From the NCBI RefSeq assembly GCF_009720745.1, contig NZ_WNKX01000001.1:186001-250000 (forward strand): a DNA stretch of 64,000 bases, read 5' to 3'. Made by a program: the position numbers and the translations under genes. This DNA comes from Massilia eburnea. Lineage in GTDB: Bacteria > Pseudomonadota > Gammaproteobacteria > Burkholderiales > Burkholderiaceae_D. The notes under the pieces are model-generated. The model was given only the letters and a program-made list of their open reading frames with translations. It had not been told where the DNA came from and searched no databases. Shown in pieces: positions 40,590 through 50,160 of the stretch (within the stretch, counting starts at the first letter, position 1; each line of letters opens with the position of its first letter).

Positions 40590-43055
40590 TTATTTCTCGG
40601 TCAGGAACGTCTTCAGCTTGTCCGAACGCGAAGGCTGGCGCAGCTTGCTCATGGCCTTGGCTTCGATCTGGCGGATACGTTCGCGGGTTACGTCGAACTG
40701 CTTGCCCACTTCTTCCAGCGTGTGGTCGTTCGACATTTCCACGCCATAGCGCATGCGCAGGACCTTGGCTTCGCGCGGGGTCAGGGAGTCCAGCACTTCC
40801 TTGATCACATTGCGCATCGATGCGTGCAGCGCGGCGTCCAGCGGCGCCAGCGTGGTGTTGTCTTCGATGAAGTCGCCCAGCTGGGAATCGCCGTCCTCGC
40901 CCATCGGGGTTTCCATGGAAATCGGCTCCTTGGCGATCTTCATGATCTCGCGCACCTTGGACTCCGGCATTTCCATCTTCTGCGCCAGGGTCGCCATATC
41001 CGGCTCGGAACCGGTTTCCTGCATGATCTGGCGCGAGATGCGGTTCATCTTGTTGATCGTTTCGATCATGTGCACCGGCACGCGGATGGTACGGGCCATG
41101 TCCGCGATGGAGCGGGTGATCGCCTGGCGGATCCACCAGGTCGCATACGTCGAGAACTTGTAGCCGCGGCGGTATTCGAACTTGTCCACCGCCTTCAGCA
41201 GGCCGATATTGCCTTCCTGGATCAGGTCGAGGAACTGCAGGCCGCGGTTGATGTACTTCTTCGCGATCGAGATCACCAGGCGCAGGTTGGCCACGGTCAT
41301 TTCGCGCTTGGCGGTACGCGCACGCTTTTCGCCGGCAGCCATCTGCTTGTTGATCTTGCGCAGGTCGGCCAGCGGCAGCGCCACGCGCTCCTGCAGGTCG
41401 ATCATCTTGTTCTGCAGTTCCTTGATGGCAGGGACGTTACGGCCCAGCACCGCGCTGTATGGATAGCCCGCGCTGACTTCGCCGTCCACCCAATCCAGGT
41501 TGGTTTCGTTGCCCGGGAAGACCTTGATGAAGTGGGCGCGCGGCATGCCGCAGCGGTTCACGCACAGTTCCAGCACGGCGCGCTCGATCGAACGCACCTG
41601 CTCCATCTGGCCGCGCAGGGTGTCGCACAGCTTTTCCACCACTTTCGCGGTGAAGCGGATGCCCAGCAGCTCGTTGGAGATGATGTCCTGCGCCTTCAGG
41701 TAAGCGGCATTGCCGTAGGCGGCCTTGCGCATCTTGTCGTACTGGGACGAGATCAGCGCGAACTTGGCCAGCGCGTCTTCTTTCAGCTGCGCCAGTTGCT
41801 CGGTGGAGTAGCCGGCTGCGCCGCCGTTGACGTCGCCGTCCTCTTCCTCTTCGTCCAGCTCTTCCTCTTCCTCGTCTTCATCGGAAGCGGCAGCGACCAC
41901 CTTGGCAGGCGCCGGCGTTGGCGCGTCTTCATTCAGGTCGACAAAGCCGTCCACCACGTCATCCACCTTCATTTCGTCTTTTTCGATCTTCTCGGCCAGG
42001 GCCAGGATTTCGGAAATGGTGGTCGGGCAGGCGGAAATGGCCTGGATCATGTCGCGCAAGCCGCCTTCGATCCGCTTGGCGATTTCGATCTCGCCCTCGC
42101 GGGTCAGCAGCGCCACGGCGCCCATTTCACGCATATACATGCGCACCGGGTCAGTGGTGCGGCCGAAATCGGAATCGACGGTCGACAGCGCGGTGGCGGC
42201 AGCGGCTTCCACTTCATCGTCGCTGGCGGCGGTTGGCACGTTATCGGACAGCAGCAGCGCTTCCGCATCCGGCGCGCGCTCGTACACGGCGATGCCCATG
42301 TCGTTGAAGGTCGCGATGATGCCTTCAATCGCTTCCGGATCGACAATGTTTTCCGGCAGGTGGTCGTTGATCTCGGCATAAGTCAGGTAGCCGCGGTCCT
42401 TGCCCAGGTTGATCAGGTTCTTGAACTGGGTGCGGCGCTTTTCCAGCTCCTCGGCGTTGGCGCCTTCGGTCATGCCGAAAGCATCCATACCCTTGGCCTT
42501 GCGCTCGCGCGCCTTGGACGCTGCCTTCAGTTCGGCGCGCTCCACCGCGTTCAGCGCCGCCACTTCATCGTTCTCAGGGGTGAATTCGCTCGGCTTGCGG
42601 CCGCGGCGGCCCGGCACCTTCACTTGCGGCAGCAGGTAGCCGGACGTGTCGATCGATGCCAGCACGGCGGCGTCGCGCACTTCGGTCACGGCGGCGGGGC
42701 CAGTGGTCACGGTCACCGGCGCTGGTTCGGCGGCCTTTGGCTTGCGGCCGCGTTTTGCAGGCGCTGGAGCCGGCGCTTCTTCGGCGATCACTGCCAGCGA
42801 CACCGGCTTGGCAGCGGCGGTCTTGCGGGCGCGGGTCTTCACGACCGGTTCGTCGGCCACTTCCACTGGCGCTTCAGCGGCCGGCACGGCGGCCAGGCGG
42901 CGGGATTTTTTGACAACAGTGACTTTGCCTGCTTCCTCTTGAGCGTTGTCGATCACATAGGAAAGGCTGGTTTTCGGCACGGCCAGCGGAGCGCTGGTGG
43001 TGGCAGATCCAGTGGATTTCTTGGCGGACAACGTCAGGGTCTTAGGTTTCGTCAT
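40590..43055 (-). CDS. rpoD: Primary sigma factor RpoD (sigma-70)
   Basis: The 821-residue protein is much longer than E. coli RpoD (613). Residues 1-200 form a Lys/Ala/Pro-rich extension with two RGRKP motifs. Then come region 1.1, region 1.2 ([18 protein letters not shown]), an acidic stretch ([16 protein letters not shown] near 395), region 2 ([17 protein letters not shown] with [20 protein letters not shown]) and region 4.2 ([19 protein letters not shown]). It is not next to dnaG here. It is preceded by a structured leader with a terminator-like hairpin and followed by a strong terminator. Confidence 0.97.
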   Translation of the reverse strand: MTKPKTLTLSAKKSTGSATTSAPLAVPKTSLSYVIDNAQEEAGKVTVVKKSRRLAAVPAAEAPVEVADEPVVKTRARKTAAAKPVSLAVIAEEAPAPAPAKRGRKPKAAEPAPVTVTTGPAAVTEVRDAAVLASIDTSGYLLPQVKVPGRRGRKPSEFTPENDEVAALNAVERAELKAASKARERKAKGMDAFGMTEGANAEELEKRRTQFKNLINLGKDRGYLTYAEINDHLPENIVDPEAIEGIIATFNDMGIAVYERAPDAEALLLSDNVPTAASDDEVEAAAATALSTVDSDFGRTTDPVRMYMREMGAVALLTREGEIEIAKRIEGGLRDMIQAISACPTTISEILALAEKIEKDEMKVDDVVDGFVDLNEDAPTPAPAKVVAAASDEDEEEEELDEEEEDGDVNGGAAGYSTEQLAQLKEDALAKFALISSQYDKMRKAAYGNAAYLKAQDIISNELLGIRFTAKVVEKLCDTLRGQMEQVRSIERAVLELCVNRCGMPRAHFIKVFPGNETNLDWVDGEVSAGYPYSAVLGRNVPAIKELQNKMIDLQERVALPLADLRKINKQMAAGEKRARTAKREMTVANLRLVISIAKKYINRGLQFLDLIQEGNIGLLKAVDKFEYRRGYKFSTYATWWIRQAITRSIADMARTIRVPVHMIETINKMNRISRQIMQETGSEPDMATLAQKMEMPESKVREIMKIAKEPISMETPMGEDGDSQLGDFIEDNTTLAPLDAALHASMRNVIKEVLDSLTPREAKVLRMRYGVEMSNDHTLEEVGKQFDVTRERIRQIEAKAMSKLRQPSRSDKLKTFLTEK

Positions 43056-43123
43056 TCAATATCTCTCTGCGCGCGCCCGAAGGTGCGCTTGGTCGAAGGC
43101 TCGGTTGTTCAGGGATAATCGGG

Positions 43124-43285
43124 AAAAGAAAAAGCCCGCTTGACCGGGCTCGATTCCGATGATTCAGTGATTAGAGAGGGCACATGCCCTGGAACTGGTC
43201 TACGAAGGGCGGCGTGGCCCCGGCCGAAAACTCTTTACCAAACTGAATTCGCACCGTCCTGCATTTGGTGCGTCTGTCATTATAC
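43124..43285 (-). ncRNA. Candidate small RNA or attenuated leader upstream of rpoD
   Basis: In the 343-base gene-free interval between rpoD and proQ the minus strand has a perfect TATAAT (43279-43284; the -35 is poor). It is followed by the hairpins GCACC...GGTGC and AGGGCATGTGCCCT, a long-range pairing ATTCAGT...ACTGAAT, and then AGCCCG-GTCAAG-CGGGCT with TTTTTCTTTT at 43124-43150. This is the layout of a small RNA of about 150 bases ending in a terminator, or of an rpoD leader with an attenuator about 70 bases before the rpoD start. It does not fold as a tRNA, 4.5S RNA or obvious 6S RNA. Confidence 0.4.
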
Positions 43286-43398
43286 AAGGATTTGTACTGC
43301 ACTGCACTCATTAAATCGATAGCAAAACAACATCATGAGTCAAAACACAATGCTGTTCGGGGGCGCGTCGTGGTATGCTGGCGGCTCTTGATTAACCT

Positions 43399-43875
43399 AT
43401 GAAGTCGATGAACACTAGCACTACCCCTCAGCCGCCGGCCGAAGAACAATCCGCCGCACCTGCCGCTCCAAATTCCGCACGCGCCCTGCTCAAGCAATTG
43501 CAGCAACAGTTTGCTCCCTTCCGCGACAGCCTGCCGCTGTCGATCGGCATCGACAAGCAACTGATCGCCGCGCAGCCGGAACTTAACCGCAAGCTGATGC
43601 GCGCCGCCCTGGGCATCCACACTTCCTCGCAGCGCTACCTGCGGGCGATGGAAAAAGCCACCGTGCGCTACAACCTGGATGGCAGCACCGGCGCTGAAGT
43701 CACCGACGAACACCGCAAGCACGCCAAGGAAACCCTGGCGGAGCGCCACAAGAAAGAAATGGAACGCCGCAAGGCCGAACGCGCCGCCGAGCGCGAGGCC
43801 GCAGCCGCCGTGGAAGCCGACCGCCGCCGCGCGGAGAAGCTGCAGGCGCTGACCGCCAAGTTCTCCAAGAAGTAA
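43399..43875 (+). CDS. ProQ/FinO-domain RNA chaperone
   Basis: The 158-residue protein has a ProQ/FinO domain (about residues 25-100: ARALLKQLQQQFAPF, PLSIGIDKQLIAAQPEL, LGIHTSSQRYLRAM). A highly charged helical tail (about 105-158, rich in Lys/Arg/Glu) follows. Such proteins bind structured RNAs and small RNAs. The first ATG at 43399 is used; a second ATG three codons later is equally possible. The stop overlaps the next start as TAATG, coupling it to an RNase D-like exonuclease. Confidence 0.88.
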   Translation: MKSMNTSTTPQPPAEEQSAAPAAPNSARALLKQLQQQFAPFRDSLPLSIGIDKQLIAAQPELNRKLMRAALGIHTSSQRYLRAMEKATVRYNLDGSTGAEVTDEHRKHAKETLAERHKKEMERRKAERAAEREAAAAVEADRRRAEKLQALTAKFSKK

Positions 43876-44519
43876 TGAGCGACGCGCCGGAAGCCGTCTC
43901 CGAGCTGCCGCCGTATGATGGCATCCGGCTGGCAGATATCCGGCTCGTCAAATCCGCTGCCGATGCAGAGGCTGCGCAAGCGGCCCTGCTGGCGGCCGAT
44001 GCCATCGGTTTCGACACCGAATCCAAACCCACCTTCGTCAAGGGCGAGAGCTCGGATGGCCCGCACCTGATCCAATTTGCCGATGACCGGCAGGCGTGGC
44101 TATTCCAGGTTGGCGACAACTTTCCCCACCTGGCTGCGGTCAAGGCAATCCTTGAATCGGATATGACGCTGAAGATCGGCTTCGGACTGTCCGACGACAT
44201 CAAGCGCGTGCGGGCCAAGCTGGGAATCGAACCGTTGAAAGTGGTCGACCTGGGCGTGGTGCTGCGTGTCCCAGGGCAGAAGAATGACCTGGGCGCCAAA
44301 AGCGCTGTCGCCAAATACTTCGGCCAGACGCTGGCCAAGTCCAAGAAGATTTCGACCACCAACTGGGCGGCGCCGCGCCTGAACGAGAAGCAGATTCTCT
44401 ACGCCGCGGATGATGCACAGGTTGCGCTGCGCGTGTACCGCCACTGGATCGGCATCGGCAATGTGCTGCCGCCGATCAAACCGCCCAAGCGCCCCAAAAC
44501 CAGTAAACCAGCCGGATAG
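43875..44519 (+). CDS. RNase D-like 3'-5' exonuclease (DEDDy)
   Basis: The 214-residue protein has the three exonuclease motifs: Exo I GFDTESKPT near residue 40, Exo II LKIGFGLSDDIKRV near 98, and Exo III LYAADDAQVALRVY near 175, with the Y-x3-D of the DEDDy group. It lacks the HRDC domain of full-length RNase D. Translational coupling to the ProQ-type RNA chaperone suggests a shared role in RNA turnover, which is inference. Confidence 0.88.
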   Translation: MSDAPEAVSELPPYDGIRLADIRLVKSAADAEAAQAALLAADAIGFDTESKPTFVKGESSDGPHLIQFADDRQAWLFQVGDNFPHLAAVKAILESDMTLKIGFGLSDDIKRVRAKLGIEPLKVVDLGVVLRVPGQKNDLGAKSAVAKYFGQTLAKSKKISTTNWAAPRLNEKQILYAADDAQVALRVYRHWIGIGNVLPPIKPPKRPKTSKPAG

Positions 44520-44542
44520 GCCGTCCCGCCATACCCGCAGGG

Positions 44543-45964
44543 TCAGACACTCGGCCCGCGGCCGCTGCTGGTTTTGGCGAGCATGCCGAGAACAGCCACC
44601 GCCCCTTCATCCCAAGCCTGCCCGTAATTCAGCCGGATACAGTTAGCGAATCTCCGCTTCGCACTAAACATCGGCCCCGGCGCAATACTGATCCCCTGCC
44701 CCAACGCCAGGCGATGCAGTTCCAAAGCATCCACCGATTCCGGCAGCACCACCCACAGAAAATAGCCGCCCTGCGGCTGCGTCACCCGCGTCCCAGCCGG
44801 AAAATGCGCCTCGATCGCCGCCAGCATCTTCTGCAACTGCCCCGCCAGCGCAACCCGCAGCTGGCGCAAATGCCGCTCATACCCACCCTGCCCCAGGTAC
44901 TCAGCCAGCGCCAGCTGCGAAGGCATCGCCGCCGCCAAGGAGGTGGTCAGCTTCAAGCGCTCCACCTGCCGCGAGAAACGCCCTGCCGCCGCCCAGCCAA
45001 CACGGAACCCCGGCGCCAGGCATTTCGAAAACGAACTGCAATGCATGACCAGGCCCTTGCTATCGAACCGTTTCGCCAGCGCCGGCCGCTGCGCCCCAAA
45101 ATACAGCTCGCCATACACATCATCTTCAACCAGCGGCACATCGTGCGCCGCCAGCAGGTCGACCAGCGCCTGCTTTTTCTCCGGCGGCATCAAGCTGCCC
45201 AAAGGATTCTGAAAGCTCGTCATCAGCCAGCAGGCGCTTGGCTTGTGCTGTTCCAGCGCCGCTGCCAAGGCGCCAAGCTCGATACCCTCGCGCGGATGCG
45301 TCGCCACCTCCACCGCCTTGAGCCCAATGCGCTCCAGCGCCTGCAAGGCCGCGTAGAAGCTGGGCGACTCCACCAGCACCGTATCGCCCGGCCGCGCCAC
45401 CGCCTGCAGGCACAGGTTCAGCGCCTCCAAAGCGCCGTTGGTGATGACGATATCGTCCGGCGCCACCTGCACGCCATCCAGCTGGTAGCGCAAAGCGATC
45501 TGGCGCCGCAATTCCGCATTCCCCGGCGACAGGTCCGCCACCGTGCTCCATGGATCGATATGACGCATGCTCGAAGCTACCGCACGCCCCAGCTTATTGA
45601 GTGGGAACAGCAAGGGACTCGGGAAGGCCGAGCCCAAAGGCACGATATCCGGCGCCCGGCTCGCCTCCAGCACCTGGAAAACCAGCTCGCTGACATCGAC
45701 CAAGGTGGAAGCAGCATCGGGACGCGAGACCTCTGGCTCCGGTGTCGCCAACGCCCGCCGCGCGGCCACGTAATAACCCGACCGCGGACGCGACTCGATC
45801 AAGCCGCGCGCCTCCAGCTGGTAGTAAGCCTGGAACACCGTTGACGGACTGACGCCGCGCCGCTCCTGCTGCTGGCGCACAGAAGGCAGCTTCTCGCCCG
45901 GCCGCAGCACCCCGGCCGCCATCAAGCCTGCCAGCTCGTCGGCCAGCGCTTCATACAGCTTCAA
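44543..45964 (-). CDS. MocR-family regulator (GntR helix-turn-helix fused to aminotransferase)
   Basis: The 473-residue protein has an N-terminal GntR winged helix (about 1-70: PGEKLPSVRQQQERRGVSP, YYQLEARGLIESRPRSGYY) and a class I aminotransferase-like domain (about 110-465). The PLP lysine is in HCSSFSKCLAPGFRVGW. MocR proteins sense PLP or aminated ligands and regulate nearby metabolic genes; the target is not evident. The start is unusual: no in-frame ATG or GTG precedes, so TTG 45964 is proposed. ATG 45983 is in another frame. Confidence 0.88.
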   Translation of the reverse strand: MKLYEALADELAGLMAAGVLRPGEKLPSVRQQQERRGVSPSTVFQAYYQLEARGLIESRPRSGYYVAARRALATPEPEVSRPDAASTLVDVSELVFQVLEASRAPDIVPLGSAFPSPLLFPLNKLGRAVASSMRHIDPWSTVADLSPGNAELRRQIALRYQLDGVQVAPDDIVITNGALEALNLCLQAVARPGDTVLVESPSFYAALQALERIGLKAVEVATHPREGIELGALAAALEQHKPSACWLMTSFQNPLGSLMPPEKKQALVDLLAAHDVPLVEDDVYGELYFGAQRPALAKRFDSKGLVMHCSSFSKCLAPGFRVGWAAAGRFSRQVERLKLTTSLAAAMPSQLALAEYLGQGGYERHLRQLRVALAGQLQKMLAAIEAHFPAGTRVTQPQGGYFLWVVLPESVDALELHRLALGQGISIAPGPMFSAKRRFANCIRLNYGQAWDEGAVAVLGMLAKTSSGRGPSV

Positions 45965-46056
45965 TCTGATACCCTCGCTCCATGGCTATTCTGAGCCTGT
46001 TATTCTTTGCCTTGCAGGCGTATCCTTAACGCACCCACAAGAAAAACGGATTCATC

Positions 46057-46764
46057 ATGCGAATTTTCTCACGCATTTTGCCACTTGGCGCCCTGCTGCT
46101 GGCCAGCCACGCACTGGCTGCCCCGGGCGAACTGAAAGACACCATCGAACAGCGCGTCGCCGCCTGCGTCGCCTGCCACAAAGCCAACGAAACAGGCGAC
46201 GCATTCTTCCCGCGTATCGCCGGCAAACCAGCGGGCTACCTGTACAACCAGCTGCTGAACTTCAAGGAAGGCCGCCGCCAGTACCCGATGATGACCTATA
46301 TGGTCGAACAGCTGCCGGAGGCCTACCTGCGCGAAATCGCCCAATACTTCTCCGAACAACATGCCCCCTACCCGCCGCCGGCCGCCACCAGCGCCACGAC
46401 GCAGATGATCGAGCGAGGCCGGGTGCTCGTACATGAAGGCGACCCCTCACGTAAAGTACCGGCCTGCATCTCCTGCCACGGCGACGCCATGACCGGCGTA
46501 ACGCCATCCATCCCTGGCCTGATTGGCCTGCCGCGCGACTACATCAACGCCCAGTTCGGCGCCTGGCGCAACAAGAAACGCAAGGCGCATGCGCCCGACT
46601 GCATGGGCGAAGTGGCCAACCGCCTGAGCGAATCCGACGTGGCAGCTGTTTCCGGCTGGCTGGCCGCGCAGCCTGCCGATCCGAATATGCGCCCAGCCGC
46701 CTCCCTGCCAAAAGAGCTGCCAATGGCATGCGGCGGCATCCCCACACAGAAGAACGAAAAATGA
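46057..46764 (+). CDS. Diheme cytochrome c (cytochrome c4-like)
   Basis: The 235-residue periplasmic protein has a signal peptide (ending SHALA) and two heme-binding sites, CVACH near residue 34 and CISCH near 139, one per cytochrome-c fold. It should carry electrons between a periplasmic dehydrogenase and a terminal oxidase or the partner triheme protein. The stop overlaps the next ATG as ATGA, so the two form an operon. Confidence 0.9.
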   Translation: MRIFSRILPLGALLLASHALAAPGELKDTIEQRVAACVACHKANETGDAFFPRIAGKPAGYLYNQLLNFKEGRRQYPMMTYMVEQLPEAYLREIAQYFSEQHAPYPPPAATSATTQMIERGRVLVHEGDPSRKVPACISCHGDAMTGVTPSIPGLIGLPRDYINAQFGAWRNKKRKAHAPDCMGEVANRLSESDVAAVSGWLAAQPADPNMRPAASLPKELPMACGGIPTQKNEK

Positions 46765-48044
46765 ACCGCAACACGAAAATCGCCATCGCCGTACCGCTGC
46801 TGCTGGTCGTCGCAGCGGTCGGCTTCATCTGGCCCAAACACGACAGAGGCCCGGCGCCAAGCGCAGCCTCGCTGAACATGCCGATCGCGCAAAAGGTCGC
46901 ACGCGGCGCCTATCTCGCCAAGGCAGCAGACTGCATGGCCTGCCACACAACTCGCGACGGCGCAGCATTTGCCGGCGGCCGCGCCCTGCAAACCCCGTTC
47001 GGCAATGTGATCTCGCCCAACATCACCTCCGACAAAGAAACCGGCATCGGCAACTGGACCCCTGACGACTTCTGGAACGCCCTGCACAATGGCAAAGCCA
47101 AGGACGGCCGCCTGCTCTACCCTGCCTTCCCCTACACGAACTACACGGCGATGACGCGCGACGACTCGGACGCGATGTATGCCTACTTCCAGACCATCAA
47201 GCCGGTGAAGCAGGCCAGCCAGCCGCACACCCTGCGCTTCCCTTACAACCAGCAAGCCATGCTGGCCGTGTGGCGCGCGCTTTATTTCAAGCCCGCCGTA
47301 TATGCGCCGGACAGCAGCAAGTCCGCAGAATGGAACCGCGGCGCCTACCTGGTGCAAGGTCCCGGCCACTGCATCGCCTGTCACAGCGAACGCAACGCAC
47401 TGGGTGCGAGCGACAACAGCCTGTCGGGCGGCCTGATTCCCGTGCTGGGCTGGTACGCCCCGTCATTGACATCGGACCGCGAAGCCGGCCTGGGAGACTG
47501 GGAAGTCAAAGACATCACCGACCTGCTGAAGACCGGCGTCTCGCAGCGCGCCACCGTATTCGGCCCCATGGCGGAAGTGGTGCGGGAAAGCCTGCAGCAC
47601 CTGAGCGACGAAGACGCCCGCGCCATGGCCGTCTATCTGAAATCGCTGCCGAACGAAAGCGGCAAGCGCGAACCGTATGAACGCTCAAAAGAGCCGGAAG
47701 CAGCCGCTTTCCTGGCCGCCGGCGAAAAGATCTACCGCAATCAATGCATGGACTGCCACGGCGAAAAAGGCGAAGGCATCGCGCCCCACTACCCGCCGCT
47801 GAACGGCAACCGCGCCCTGACGATGGACGAAGCGGTGAACCCGATCCGCATTGTGCTGAATGGCGGCTTCGCCCCCGGCACCGCAGGCAACCCGCGCCCC
47901 TACGGCATGCCCCCATTCGGCCACGCACTGAACGATGTAGAAGTAGCGCAAGTAGTGTCCTACCTGCGCGGCGCCTGGGACAACAATGCCCCCCCGGTCG
48001 AAAGCGTGATGGTCAACCGCCTTCGCAACGTCCCCTTGGAATAA
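46761..48044 (+). CDS. Membrane-anchored triheme cytochrome c (dehydrogenase subunit type)
   Basis: The 427-residue protein has an N-terminal anchor (IAIAVPLLLVVAAVGFIW) and three heme sites: CMACH near 58, CIACH near 209 and CMDCH near 331. The three-domain layout is that of the cytochrome subunit of membrane-bound alcohol or gluconate dehydrogenases. The dehydrogenase subunit itself is not in view. ATG 46761 overlaps the upstream stop; a longer frame from 46728 lacks the proper N-terminus. Confidence 0.9.
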   Translation: MNRNTKIAIAVPLLLVVAAVGFIWPKHDRGPAPSAASLNMPIAQKVARGAYLAKAADCMACHTTRDGAAFAGGRALQTPFGNVISPNITSDKETGIGNWTPDDFWNALHNGKAKDGRLLYPAFPYTNYTAMTRDDSDAMYAYFQTIKPVKQASQPHTLRFPYNQQAMLAVWRALYFKPAVYAPDSSKSAEWNRGAYLVQGPGHCIACHSERNALGASDNSLSGGLIPVLGWYAPSLTSDREAGLGDWEVKDITDLLKTGVSQRATVFGPMAEVVRESLQHLSDEDARAMAVYLKSLPNESGKREPYERSKEPEAAAFLAAGEKIYRNQCMDCHGEKGEGIAPHYPPLNGNRALTMDEAVNPIRIVLNGGFAPGTAGNPRPYGMPPFGHALNDVEVAQVVSYLRGAWDNNAPPVESVMVNRLRNVPLE

Positions 48045-48052
48045 CTACGGAT

Positions 48053-48184
48053 CAGCCCGTGTCTCACCTTGGGGTCATCACGGGGACGCCGAGTCCCGAA
48101 ATGAGACACGGCCTCAACCGCGGGATACATGAGCTCGTGTCCCGATTCGGGTGTGACCCCATGGCGGGACACGGGCTCGGCTGT
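48053..48184. repeat. Palindromic intergenic repeat (copy 2, with insertion in one arm)
   Basis: The right arm (about 48131-48184) is nearly identical to the right arm at 21700-21750: GAGCTCGTGTCCC, TTCGGGTGTGACCCCATG, GGGACACGGGCT. The left arm starts CAGCCCGTGTCTCACCTTGG but is interrupted by about 15 extra bases (CACGGGGACGCCGAG) before resuming. It fills the interval between convergent genes and may act as their terminator. Confidence 0.75.
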
Positions 48185-48188
48185 TTGA

Positions 48189-49319
48189 TTACAGCATGTC
48201 GGCGAAGCCGAGGCGGTCGGTGGTGGCGTGGCGGGCGTCTTCGATGCTGACTTTCTTCTCGGCCAGCAGCTTGCGCAGGCATTCGTTCATGGTGTGACAG
48301 CCCGGAGCGTCTTTGCGTTCCATCACATTGCGCAGGTCGGCTACGCTGCCGCTTTCGATCACGGAGGCCACTTCCGGGTTGACGGTCAGGCTTTCGGTGG
48401 CGAGGTAGTAGCGGTCGCCGTCCAGCGCCGGCATCAGCGCCTGGCACAGCACGCCGCGCAGGGCGTGCGCCAGGGCTTGCCGCTGCGGCTCGGTATTGCC
48501 CAGCAGGCGGATCATTTTTTGCAGGCCGAGCTCGGTAGAGCGGGCGTGCAGCGAAGCCAGCACCAGCGGGCCGGATTCAGCCAGCGCCAGCGCTTCATGG
48601 GCAGTTTCGGCGTCGCGGATTTCGCCGATCACGATCACGTCCGGACGCTCGCGCAGCGCATCCTTGGCGCCCAGGTCGAAGGTTTCCACGTCGCCGTCAA
48701 AGCCGACTTCCCGCTGCGTGATCACGCATTTGCGCTGCGGGATCAGGGTTTCCACCGGGTCTTCAATGGTGATGATGTGGCCGGAACGGTTCTTGTTGAT
48801 CTCGTCCAGCATGGAGGCGATGGTGGTCGACTTGCCCTGGCAGGTATCGCCAATGATCAGCACCAGGCCGCTGGACAGTTGTGCAAACTTTTCTTCCGCC
48901 GGGCGCAGGCCCAGGCTCGACAGCGCCAGCGGTTCTTTCGGGAAGCGGCGGATCACGCAGCCCAGGCGTTTCTTGCCCTGGAAGCTGAAGCAGTTGGCGC
49001 GGATGCGGGCGGTGTGCAGGTCGATGGCGCGGTCGAAGGCACGGTCCTGGATGCGTTCGCGCCAGTTCGGTTCCACCACTTCAAAGAATTCTTCCAGCTC
49101 TTCACGCGTGATCGGCGAATCGGTCACGGCCACCAGGCCCTTTGGCTGGCGCAGCAGCAAGGGACTGTTCTGGTGGATCAGGATGTCGGAAAAGACCAGT
49201 TTGGAGTTCAGCAGGTGCAGGATTTGCTCGACGAGGGTGCCAAAGACCGGGTGGTCTTCGTTCTCGATATACGTAAGGGTGCGAATTTGCGAGGTTTCCA
49301 TATTGCCTGTGCTCTCCAT
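48189..49319 (-). CDS. PilT/PilU-like type IV pilus retraction ATPase
   Basis: The 376-residue hexameric-type ATPase has an N-terminal PAS-like domain, Walker A GDTCQGKST near 153, the Asp box ITIEDPVETLIPQRKCVI, Walker B PDVIVIGEIRDAETA and the His box LASLHARSTE. These features place it in the PilT/PilU family. Walker A lacks the usual TGSGKST core but keeps G-x4-GKST. It stands alone, without pilT or other pil genes. METSQIR at 49301 is an alternative start. Confidence 0.88.
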   Translation of the reverse strand: MESTGNMETSQIRTLTYIENEDHPVFGTLVEQILHLLNSKLVFSDILIHQNSPLLLRQPKGLVAVTDSPITREELEEFFEVVEPNWRERIQDRAFDRAIDLHTARIRANCFSFQGKKRLGCVIRRFPKEPLALSSLGLRPAEEKFAQLSSGLVLIIGDTCQGKSTTIASMLDEINKNRSGHIITIEDPVETLIPQRKCVITQREVGFDGDVETFDLGAKDALRERPDVIVIGEIRDAETAHEALALAESGPLVLASLHARSTELGLQKMIRLLGNTEPQRQALAHALRGVLCQALMPALDGDRYYLATESLTVNPEVASVIESGSVADLRNVMERKDAPGCHTMNECLRKLLAEKKVSIEDARHATTDRLGFADML

Positions 49320-49378
49320 TGGGTTCGCATGATTCTATTTCATTGCTATATGGAAGGTAAGTGGCTAGTGAACAACAT

Positions 49379-50014
49379 TTATTTCGGATACTCAAAGCCG
49401 GTGCGGATATCGTAGGGGAAACTGCGGCCGCGCTCGGTTACCGTCAGGCGCTGCGGCGGCTCTTCCCCCGCCAGCGCGCGCGATTTGACGTGCAAGCCCT
49501 CGCCTTCGCGGATCAGCTTGTCGGCCCGCTCATAGACATTCTGGCAACCGGTTTCGGCGATCAGCGCCTGGACGATGGCGATTTTCCACGCTTCCACCGC
49601 GGCGGACTGGAATTGGCACACCAGGTAGCCATCCTTGCCGCCATAACTTTCCACCAGCAGGCCGGACAGGCCATCCTCGTCGCCCAGCACGATCGGCACC
49701 AGTTCGTCCGGACGGGCCGCCTGCAGGGAATGCATGCGGCGGGCGATCGCCGCCCGCACCCGCCGTTTCACCAAAGCGTGGTCGACTGGCTCGTCTTCGC
49801 GCAGGGTCCAGACGCGGGCCGCAATCTGAGACTTGGCGTTATAGGCAGCGCGGGCCAGGAATTTACGGGACGAAGTGAGGACCGTGGCGGTCGCGCCTAG
49901 CTTGTTTTTCTCTGCGGGCCTGCCGTCCACGCGCTCGATGGCGGACGGGTAGATATACGGGTCGCCGGCAAGGATGGACTTTTCCTTGCCCTGTTTGATG
50001 ATGATTGTAAGCAT
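49379..50014 (-). pseudogene. rlmI: 3'-truncated rlmI (23S rRNA m5C methyltransferase)
   Basis: The 211-residue frame begins like RlmI, with a PUA domain (MLTIIIKQGKEKSILAGDP) followed by the central region (LVPIVLGDEDGLSGLLVESY). It stops just after PYDIRTG, where full proteins (about 395 residues) continue with the HKTGFYLDQ segment and the SAM-binding domain. The catalytic part is missing and no remainder is visible downstream before the PilT-like gene. It should be inactive as a methyltransferase. A broken 3' end through deletion is inferred. Confidence 0.82.
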
Positions 50015-50160
50015 GGGCGAAATGATACAGGAGCGACGCCCATCCCCCCGGAATTGCATTCTGTTCCGCTGTGGGCGCGTCCTGTCGCTTAGCCCGCGCG
50101 CCCTTGCGGCGGGGCGGATAAGATTTCATCATCGAACATCGATTTACAGAGGAGAACACG

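Noticed and set aside
40722..43118. 798-codon plus-strand open frame
   Set aside because: Antisense to rpoD; composition is His/Phe/Val-rich noise and rpoD is certain.
43124..43285. tRNA, 4.5S or 6S RNA in the rpoD leader
   Set aside because: No T-loop consensus, no SRP GGAA-type domain and no clear 6S open-complex bubble could be drawn.
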